From Bacteroidota bacterium (GTDB lineage Bacteria; Bacteroidota; Bacteroidia; 2-12-FULL-35-15), in the NCBI GenBank assembly GCA_025963725.1, contig JAOQAE010000004.1, positions 493,616 to 557,615 on the forward strand: a stretch of DNA of 64,000 nt, in the 5' to 3' direction. The notes beneath the pieces were generated by a model, which was not told the origin of the DNA, did not search any database, and worked only from the letters and a program-made list of their open reading frames with translations. Positions 36,404 through 42,787 of this stretch are shown here, one piece after another (position 1 is the stretch's first letter; each line of letters opens with the position of its first letter). A program made the translations under genes and the position numbers.

Positions 36404-37582
36404 TTAGTTAAGCATTTCGAAGATCCCCGCAGCGCCCTGCCCGGTCCCTACGCACATGCTTACGATCCCGTATTTTTTATTCCGGCGCTTCAGCTCACTA
36501 AATAATTGTACCGACAGCTTGGCTCCCGAACAGCCCAGCGGGTGCCCGAGGGAAATAGCGCCGCCGTTCACATTCACGATCTCGGGGTTCAGCTTTAATT
36601 CACGTACTACCGCTAACGATTGTGATGCAAACGCTTCATTCAGCTCCACGAGGTCGATCTGGTTGAGGCTCATTCCCGCTAATTTCAATGCTTTCGGGAT
36701 AGCCGCAATGGGGCCTATTCCCATAATGCGCGGAGGAACGCCTGCCGCTGCAAAGCTTACCATACGCGCAATAGGAGTCAGGTTGTTCTCTTTCAAGAAC
36801 TTTTCGCTCACGATCATTACAAATGCAGCTCCGTCGCTTGTCTGCGACGAATTACCAGCCGTAACACTTCCCTTCGCATCGAACACGGGCTTTAATTTTG
36901 CCAGCGCTTCGAGCGTTGTATCGGCGCGCGGGCCTTCATCTGTATCCACAATAAAATCGCGCGTTTTCTTTTTCTCATTTTCATCGATATACGTTTCAGT
37001 AACTTTCACCGGAACGATCTCCTCTTTGAACTTGCCTTCCTTAATGGCCTTGATGGCTTTTAAATGCGAGTTGAACGCAAATGCATCCTGGTCTTCACGG
37101 CTCACATTGTATTCCGTTGCAACCGCCTCTGCCGTTAAGCCCATTCCCCAGTAATGATCGGGATGAGCAAGCGCAACGCCTGCATGCGGAACAATTCTCC
37201 AGCCGCCCATCGGGATCAGGCTCATGCTCTCTGCGCCGCCTGCAACAATGCAATCGGCCATGCCTGCATGGATCTTGGATGCCGCAATGGCAATGGTTTC
37301 CAGGCCGGAAGCGCAATAGCGGTTCACGGTCATGCCGGAAACCTTATCGGTATTAAAGGCCATCAATGAAATTAAACGCGCCATGTTGAGGCCCTGCTCA
37401 GCTTCCGGCATTGCGTTGCCCACGATAAGATCGTCTACCTGCTCGTGCGACACGTTCGGCACCGAAGCCATTAAATGTTTAATGACATCCGTTGCCATGT
37501 CGTCAGGACGGGTGAAACGGAATCCGCCCCTGTTGGCTTTGCCTACTGCGGATCTGAAACCTGCTACTATATATGCATTCAT
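36404..37582 (-). CDS. fadA: Acetyl-CoA acyltransferase (3-ketoacyl-CoA thiolase) FadA
   Basis: 392 residues. Thiolytic cleavage of 3-ketoacyl-CoA, the last step of the beta-oxidation cycle. Nucleophile Cys90 (TVNRYCASGLETI), His347 in GHPLGCSGAKL and Cys377 in SMCVGTGQGAAG are all present; NEAFASQSL is also family-typical. The length matches Bacillus FadA (391). It starts 24 bases after the fadN stop and is probably co-transcribed with it. Confidence 0.94.
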   Translation of the reverse strand: MNAYIVAGFRSAVGKANRGGFRFTRPDDMATDVIKHLMASVPNVSHEQVDDLIVGNAMPEAEQGLNMARLISLMAFNTDKVSGMTVNRYCASGLETIAIAASKIHAGMADCIVAGGAESMSLIPMGGWRIVPHAGVALAHPDHYWGMGLTAEAVATEYNVSREDQDAFAFNSHLKAIKAIKEGKFKEEIVPVKVTETYIDENEKKKTRDFIVDTDEGPRADTTLEALAKLKPVFDAKGSVTAGNSSQTSDGAAFVMIVSEKFLKENNLTPIARMVSFAAAGVPPRIMGIGPIAAIPKALKLAGMSLNQIDLVELNEAFASQSLAVVRELKLNPEIVNVNGGAISLGHPLGCSGAKLSVQLFSELKRRNKKYGIVSMCVGTGQGAAGIFEMLN

Positions 37583-37606
37583 TCGATTGGAATTTTTAAT
37601 GTTTGT

Positions 37607-39982
37607 TTAATTACGTAGAACCTTACCACCTGTTATAATGCTCTGCAGCCTTTCCAGCGTTTTCTTCTCACCGCAAAGGCTTAAGAACGCTTCACGCTCG
37701 AGGTCAAGCAAATATTGCTCGCTTACCAATGTAGGTTGTGAAAGGTCGCCGCCGCAAAGCACATAAGCCAGCTTCTGAGAGATCTTCACATCGTGCTCGC
37801 TGATGTAATTACCTACCTTCATGGAATTAGCGCCGAGGTAAGCCAGTCCGAGCGCCTGTTTGCCAAGCACGCGGATGTCTTTGCGGTGCGCCGGCATGGT
37901 ATATCCGGCTTCCGCCAGCTCGATGCAGTTTAATTTCGCTTCTGCCAACAAGCGGTTGCGGGAGATCACCACCACATCTTTGCCTTTTCTTAAATAGCCA
38001 AGGTCGAATGCTTCATACGCCGATGTTCCCACCTTTGCCTGTCCAACGGTCAGGAAACGGTCGCGGAAATTGTTCAGCTCGATGTCGCCTTCCTGCAATT
38101 CATCTGATAATCTAACAGCGAATTCTTTTGTTCCGCCACCACCGGGGATCAGCCCAACGCCGAATTCAACAAGTCCCATATAGGTTTCCGCATGGACAAC
38201 AACTTTATCGGAATGCATGCTCATTTCGCAGGCGCCGCCCAGCGCAAGGTTGTGCGGGGCAACCACCACGGGGATGGACGAATAGCGCACGCGCATCATC
38301 GTATCCTGGAATGTTTTGATCGCAAAATTCAATTCGTCATATTCCTGCTCCACCGCCATCATAAAGATCATCCCTACGTTTGCACCGGCAGAGAAATTAG
38401 CGCCTTCATTCGAGATCACCAGCCCGCGGAAATCCTTTTCCGCGATCGCGATCGATTTGTTAATGCCTTCAATTACTTCGGCGCCGATCGAATTCATCTT
38501 CGTGTTCCATTCTAAATTCACAATGCCGTCACCAATGTCGGTCAGCGTAGCTCCGGAATTTTTCCACACTGTTTTGCTTGCGCGGATATTATCGAGGAGG
38601 ATGAATGATTCTGTTCCCGGAATTACTTTATATGCTTTTGAAGGAATGTCGTAATATTTTTTGCTGCCGTTCTCTACCTTGTAGAAGGAGGTGGCTCCGC
38701 TTGCCAGCATGTCGTAGATCCATTGCGCTGGCTTGTTGCCCGCGGCTTCCATGGCCTTTACCGTGTCGGCAACGCCCAGTGCGTCCCATGCTTCGAAGGG
38801 GCCTAATTCCCAAGCAAAGCCGGCGTTCATTGCCGCATCTATCTTGTACAGCTCATCCGTGATCTCCGGGATGCGGTTGCTCACATAGGCGAACAATCCG
38901 TAGAAGGAAGTACGGTAAAACTCACCGGCCTTATCTTTTCCTGCAAGCAGCACTTTCATGCGCTCGCGTAAATTATCGATGGATTTGGTTTGCTCCAGTG
39001 TTGCGAATTTCGCTTTCACCGAGGGCTTGTATTCCAGTGTTTTCAGATCGAGGGAGTGGATCTCCGATTTGCCGTTCGCGCCTTTTACCTTTTTGAAAAA
39101 GCCCTGTTCTGTTTTGCTTCCCAGCCATTTGTTCTCCACCATTTTGGCAACATAGCCGGGGATTTTGAATACGTCGATGGCTTCATCCTTTGGACAACTT
39201 TGCGCCACGCCGTTCGCTACATGCACAAGCGTATCGAGGCCGACAACGTCGCAGGTACGGAAGGTCGCCGATTTCGGGCGGCCAAGCACCGGCCCTGTTA
39301 ATTTATCCACTTCATCGATCGTGAGGTCCATCTTCTCAACAGTGTGGAAGAGGCTCATGATGCCGTAAACGCCGATCCTGTTGGCGATGAAAGCGGGAGT
39401 ATCCTTGCATAGAACGGTTGTTTTCCCAAGGTACAGCTCGCCGTAATGCATCAGGAAGTCGATCACTTCAGGTGAAGTCTTTGGCGTTGGAATTATCTCG
39501 AGCAAACGTAAATAGCGTGGCGGATTGAAGAAGTGTGTCCCGCAGAAATGCTTCTGGAAATCTTCGCTGCGCCCTTCGTTCATCAGGTGGATCGGGATCC
39601 CGGAAGTGTTGGAGCTGATGAGTGTTCCGGCCTTGCGGTATTTCTCCACATTTTCAAACACCTGCTTTTTAATATCGAGGCGTTCGATCACCACTTCAAT
39701 GATCCAGTCGCAGCTTGCGATGTCTTTCATGTTGTCGTCGAAGTTGCCGGTAACAATGCGCTTTGCAAACGACTTGCGGTAGATAGGCGAGGGGTTCGAC
39801 TTCAATGCAAATGCCAGTGCATCGTCCACAATTTTGTTGCGTGATTTTTTATCCGCTCCCGCATCTTTCGGCACAATGTCGAGCAGGATCACTTCAATGC
39901 CGATGTTCGCAAAATGGCAGGCAATGCGGCTTCCCATTACTCCTGAGCCAAGCACTGCAACCTTTTTAATTGTTCTGTTCAT
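37607..39982 (-). CDS. fadN: 3-Hydroxyacyl-CoA dehydrogenase/enoyl-CoA hydratase FadN-like
   Basis: 791-residue bifunctional enzyme for hydration and second oxidation. The NAD-binding N-terminus has VAVLGSGVMGSRIACHFA; the catalytic His of the dehydrogenase is in CGTHFFNPPRYLRLLEI; then KDTPAFIANRIG and TGPVLGRPKSATFR. The C-terminal half is a crotonase fold: NFSAGANVGMIF, LALGGACEMSM and FGVGLIPGGGGTKEF. The order (dehydrogenase first, hydratase second) and size match B. subtilis FadN (about 789) and are the reverse of E. coli FadB. It is first in the fadN-fadA-fadE run. Confidence 0.92.
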   Translation of the reverse strand: MNRTIKKVAVLGSGVMGSRIACHFANIGIEVILLDIVPKDAGADKKSRNKIVDDALAFALKSNPSPIYRKSFAKRIVTGNFDDNMKDIASCDWIIEVVIERLDIKKQVFENVEKYRKAGTLISSNTSGIPIHLMNEGRSEDFQKHFCGTHFFNPPRYLRLLEIIPTPKTSPEVIDFLMHYGELYLGKTTVLCKDTPAFIANRIGVYGIMSLFHTVEKMDLTIDEVDKLTGPVLGRPKSATFRTCDVVGLDTLVHVANGVAQSCPKDEAIDVFKIPGYVAKMVENKWLGSKTEQGFFKKVKGANGKSEIHSLDLKTLEYKPSVKAKFATLEQTKSIDNLRERMKVLLAGKDKAGEFYRTSFYGLFAYVSNRIPEITDELYKIDAAMNAGFAWELGPFEAWDALGVADTVKAMEAAGNKPAQWIYDMLASGATSFYKVENGSKKYYDIPSKAYKVIPGTESFILLDNIRASKTVWKNSGATLTDIGDGIVNLEWNTKMNSIGAEVIEGINKSIAIAEKDFRGLVISNEGANFSAGANVGMIFMMAVEQEYDELNFAIKTFQDTMMRVRYSSIPVVVAPHNLALGGACEMSMHSDKVVVHAETYMGLVEFGVGLIPGGGGTKEFAVRLSDELQEGDIELNNFRDRFLTVGQAKVGTSAYEAFDLGYLRKGKDVVVISRNRLLAEAKLNCIELAEAGYTMPAHRKDIRVLGKQALGLAYLGANSMKVGNYISEHDVKISQKLAYVLCGGDLSQPTLVSEQYLLDLEREAFLSLCGEKKTLERLQSIITGGKVLRN

Positions 39983-40028
39983 AATGGATCAATTTTATTT
40001 TTATAGGCTTTTGTATTGAATGTGGGTG

Positions 40029-40128
40029 TAGACGTCAGTTCGAGTTTTCGCCTTTTTGGCGAAAGTATCGAGAACTGGTCTACTTCTCGATACGCTCCAC
40101 TGCGTTGCGCACTCGAAGTGACATAGTC
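40029..40128. repeat. R3-family dispersed repeat copy
   Basis: gtcagttcgagttttcgcc...gcgaaagtatcgagaactg then cttctcgatacgctccactg and cgcactcgaagtgacat. It contains inner hairpins and lies between fadN and the MarR gene. Other copies: 42209-42306, 56264-56324. Confidence 0.7.
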
Positions 40129-40165
40129 ATTAGTAATTTAACCAACATTCCTCTGCATAATATAT

Positions 40166-40618
40166 TTATCCTTGTCTGATCAGTTTATGCTGCTCTTCGG
40201 CAAGCTGGCTGATCTCGCTGATCGTTTTTATAAAATCCTCGATCCGCTGTTTGCCGATCTTATTTTCAATCAAGGTATTAAAATTACGTACAATATTCTT
40301 AGCAAGCTCCTTATTTTCCTTGCCTTTTTGTGTCAGGATTATTTTCACCTTCCGCTTGTCGGTTTTATCGCTTTTGCGGATGATCATTTTCTCCTCTTCA
40401 AGGGTTTTGATGATGCGTGAAAGGGAGGTGCTTTCCATGCCCAGCATGGGTGCGATCTCGGAAGCATAGGCGCCTTCATCGCTGTCGATGTTCAGCAGAA
40501 AATGGCCGATGGCGATGCTGCCGCCGTACTGCGCGGCTTCCGCATTGTACATCCTGCTGATGATCTGCCAGGAGGTCTTGATCTTTGAATCGATTGTTTC
40601 GGTATGCTTTTTTGCCAT
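40166..40618 (-). CDS. MarR-family transcriptional regulator
   Basis: 150-residue winged-helix repressor or activator. DNA-recognition region: EGAYASEIAPMLGMESTSLSRIIKTLEEEKMIIRKSDKTDKRKVKIILTQKGKE, with the wing around KTDKRKVKI. The flanking helices (5-40, 110-150) form the dimer interface. It precedes the fad genes on the same strand, separated only by the R3 repeat, and so is a good candidate for their regulator; in Bacillus the analogous FadR is a TetR protein. Its own promoter is covered by two palindromes (see the operator entries), pointing to autoregulation. The divergent TRIC gene could share the control. Confidence 0.92.
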   Translation of the reverse strand: MAKKHTETIDSKIKTSWQIISRMYNAEAAQYGGSIAIGHFLLNIDSDEGAYASEIAPMLGMESTSLSRIIKTLEEEKMIIRKSDKTDKRKVKIILTQKGKENKELAKNIVRNFNTLIENKIGKQRIEDFIKTISEISQLAEEQHKLIRQG

Positions 40619-40622
40619 TTCT

Positions 40623-40638
40623 TATGCAAACATAATAA
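40623..40638. promoter_or_regulatory. Putative operator 1 of the MarR regulator
   Basis: TATGCAAACATAATAA. On the - strand TATGTTTGCATA is a near palindrome and contains the TATGTTTG -7 element of the marR promoter. It is repeated 28 bases away as operator 2. Confidence 0.55.
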
Positions 40639-40657
40639 TCTTTTATTTATTATGCAA
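40627..40657 (-). promoter_or_regulatory. marR promoter
   Basis: On the - strand TTG (40657-40655) and TATGTTTG (40634-40627) are 20 bases apart, matching the Bacteroidota -33/-7 layout. The -7 element ends 8 bases before the ATG, so the leader is only a few bases. Confidence 0.6.
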
Positions 40658-40666
40658 GCATAGTAA
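40651..40666. promoter_or_regulatory. Putative operator 2 of the MarR regulator
   Basis: TATGCAAGCATAGTAA. TATGC-AA-GCATA is a perfect 5-bp dyad, covering the -33 element of the marR promoter. 13 of 16 or more bases match operator 1. Confidence 0.55.
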
Positions 40667-40718
40667 ATGAAAAATAAAGCCGGCTGAAGGAATATTTTTC
40701 CCGGTGCCTTTATTCCCA

Positions 40719-40726
40719 TAACTTTG
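40719..40726 (+). promoter_or_regulatory. -7 element for the TRIC gene
   Basis: TAACTTTG, 14 bases before the ATG at 40741. The -33 region is only T-rich. Confidence 0.5.
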
Positions 40727-40740
40727 CTGCATCTTACGCT

Positions 40741-41364
40741 ATGCAGATCCAGTACATCCTTGAAGTTACCGGCACCGGCTTTTTTGCCATCTCCGGTGCG
40801 CTTGCCGCCAACGATAAGGCTCAGCCCGATTGGTTCGGCGCCAGCTTTATCGGCTTTATTACTTCCATTGGCGGCGGAAGCCTGCGTGATATCCTGCTGG
40901 GCAGCTACCCGCTCGTGTGGGTGCACGACCTTAATTTTGTGTATGCCATTTTCATTGGGGTGGTGCTTGCCAGCATTTTCTTTAAGGTGCTGATCCGCCT
41001 CCGCAAAACATTCTTCCTGTTCGATACAGTCGGGATTGCCATGTTCACCATCGTGGGCACCGAGAAAGCCCTGAGCCTTGGCGTAGATCCTGTGATCGCG
41101 GCCATCATGGGAATGTTTTCCGCCGTAATGGGCGGCGTGATCCGCGATGTGCTCACCAATGAGATCCCGATCATCTTTAAAAAGGAAGTGTATGCCACAG
41201 CCTGCCTTTGCGGCGCCATCGCTTATTTGTCGCTCGATGCCCTCGGACTGGAGCGGAATGTGAATTTCATTCTTTCTGCGCTGCTCATTATCGGGATCCG
41301 CCTGGTGGCCGTGAAAATGAATTTGAGCCTGCCGAAGTTTATTAGGGAGGATAGAATTGAATAG
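40741..41364 (+). CDS. TRIC cation channel family protein (YadS/UPF0126)
   Basis: 207 residues forming two repeats of a three-helix unit: GTGFFAISGALAA and FITSIGGGSLRDILLG in the first, DTVGIAMFTIVGTEKAL and FSAVMGGVIRDVLT in the second. The two glycine-rich GGGxxRDxL kinks mark prokaryotic TRIC-type trimeric monovalent cation channels. About seven transmembrane helices. Divergent from the MarR gene with a shared 122-base control region. Some related proteins have been linked to glycine uptake, so a transporter role is not excluded. Confidence 0.92.
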   Translation: MQIQYILEVTGTGFFAISGALAANDKAQPDWFGASFIGFITSIGGGSLRDILLGSYPLVWVHDLNFVYAIFIGVVLASIFFKVLIRLRKTFFLFDTVGIAMFTIVGTEKALSLGVDPVIAAIMGMFSAVMGGVIRDVLTNEIPIIFKKEVYATACLCGAIAYLSLDALGLERNVNFILSALLIIGIRLVAVKMNLSLPKFIREDRIE

Positions 41365-41365
41365 G

Positions 41366-41533
41366 AGAACACACCCCTAGCCCCTCTCAAGAGGGGAACC
41401 GACGCTGCTATTATTGAGCATTGTTCTGCTATTGATGTTGTTTCGTTCGAGCAGTAGGTATACTGCCTGTTAGCGCCAATTCCCCGGTTCATCCTGAGCG
41501 AAGCCGAAGGAAGAGGGGTTAGGGGTGTGTTTT
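41366..41533. repeat. R2-family repeat pair
   Basis: aacacacccctagcccctct then caagaggggaacc, and about 100 bases on gaagaggggttaggggtgtgtt. Outer ends are complementary and can close a long stem. The 270-base gap holds no gene. Confidence 0.65.
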
Positions 41534-41634
41534 GTAATAGATGAAAATGAGCATTTCTTTTCATTTTAAAAAAATCTCAAAAATTTAAAGTATTTCCTTC
41601 TCTCAATCGTCTTCTAAGTATAACCCGCTGTTAA

Positions 41635-42207
41635 ATGAGTGTTGACACCCTTCATGAATCGAAGAACAAAGAGATCGATACAACCGTTCACAAAGAACAG
41701 GGGAAGCTGCTCAGTTTCATAAATACACGCATGCCTTCTGCAGAGGATGCGGAAGACATTCTGCAGGATGTTTTCTATGAATTTGTGGAAACGGCACGAG
41801 AAGCCGAGCCCCTCGAAAAGGCGGTGGCATGGCTGTACAGGGTGGCTCGGAACAAGATCACCGACTGGTACCGCAAAAGAAAGCCGGAGCGCTTTGAGAA
41901 CCGGAGCGTAGGCAATGAGGAGGAAGATGAGCCGCTGTTCTTAACGGATATCCTCGCTTCCCTCGACAGGCCTGCCGATGATCAGATGCTGCTCAAGGCG
42001 ATCTCGGAAGAGCTGAGCGATGCGCTCGGGATGCTTCCCGATAAGCAAAGGGAAGTGTTTGTGCTGCATGAGCTGGAAGGCTTCAGCTTACAGCAGATCG
42101 CCGACCGCACTCAAACACCTTTGAAAACGGTGATCTCCAGGAAACATTACGCGGTTCAATTTTTAAGGGAACACCTGCGCGGGTTATATGACGAATTGTT
42201 AAGCTAA
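41635..42207 (+). CDS. ECF-type RNA polymerase sigma factor
   Basis: 190 residues. Region 2: MPSAEDAEDILQDVFYEFVETA and AVAWLYRVARNKITDWYRKRKPE (core binding and -10 recognition). Acidic linker around EEEDEPLF. Region 4: LPDKQREVFVLHELEGFSLQQIADRTQTPLKTVISRKHYAVQFLREHL (helix-turn-helix for -35 recognition). No anti-sigma factor of standard form is adjacent, but a small membrane protein follows at 42355. A stress or envelope regulon is likely; the trigger is unknown. Confidence 0.93.
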   Translation: MSVDTLHESKNKEIDTTVHKEQGKLLSFINTRMPSAEDAEDILQDVFYEFVETAREAEPLEKAVAWLYRVARNKITDWYRKRKPERFENRSVGNEEEDEPLFLTDILASLDRPADDQMLLKAISEELSDALGMLPDKQREVFVLHELEGFSLQQIADRTQTPLKTVISRKHYAVQFLREHLRGLYDELLS

Positions 42208-42208
42208 A

Positions 42209-42306
42209 CGAATGTCACTTCGAGTGCGAGGTACGAGCGTATCGAGAAGTGCTCAAAGCTCAGTTCTCGATACGACTCCACTGCGTTTCGTCACTCGAAC
42301 TGACAG
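42209..42306. repeat. R3-family dispersed repeat copy
   Basis: gtcacttcgagtgcgaggta...cgtatcgagaagtg, then cagttctcgatacgactcca and cgtcactcgaactgaca. The inverse orientation of the copy at 40029-40128. It separates the sigma factor from the small membrane protein. Confidence 0.7.
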
Positions 42307-42354
42307 AAGAATTATTAAAACAACCTTAATCAAAAATTTAAATTGAAAAATAAC

Positions 42355-42684
42355 ATGAAAAATTTAAAACTAATGATCGGGCTGAAGATCGCAGGAATGA
42401 CATTGCTGTTCGGCTCATTGCTGGGCTTCGTAACCATGGGCCTCTGGAACTGGCTGGTGCCCGGCTTGTTTCACGGCCCTGTAATTACTTTCTGGCAGGC
42501 GATCGGACTGTTCGCGCTTTCAAAGATCCTTTTCGGCGGATTCAAAGGCAAGGGCGGCAGCAGATGGGGCGGAAGGCCGCGTCACGAATACTGGAGAAAA
42601 AGAATGGAAGAGCGTATGGCGAACATGACAGAAGAAGAAAAAGAAAAATTCAGGAACCGTTGCAGCTGGAGAAGCGCGCAGTAA
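42355..42684 (+). CDS. Small membrane protein following the ECF sigma factor
   Basis: 109 residues from the ATG at 42355 (a TTG 12 bases earlier is also possible). Two hydrophobic helices (about 4-30 and 44-58) with GLWNWLVPGLFHGPVITFWQAIGLFALSKILFGGF, then a cytosolic basic/acidic tail with a run of charged residues (about 75-103) and one Cys near the end. The GPxITFWQAxGLxxLSKILFGGF-type motif recurs beside sigma factors in other Bacteroidota (from memory), suggesting a partner or anti-sigma role. This is an inference. Confidence 0.65.
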   Translation: MKNLKLMIGLKIAGMTLLFGSLLGFVTMGLWNWLVPGLFHGPVITFWQAIGLFALSKILFGGFKGKGGSRWGGRPRHEYWRKRMEERMANMTEEEKEKFRNRCSWRSAQ

Positions 42685-42756
42685 GATCATCAGCCTGGCA
42701 AGAAAAAAGGCCTCGAGTGTGTGGAGCTGGAGTAGGAGAATGTAGAAAATTTTAGG

Positions 42757-42764
42757 TATATTTG
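42757..42764 (+). promoter_or_regulatory. -7 element for the BNR-type cargo gene
   Basis: TATATTTG, 23 bases before the ATG at 42788. No clear -33. Confidence 0.45.
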
Positions 42765-42787
42765 GTTGAATAAAATTTCAGCACCCA

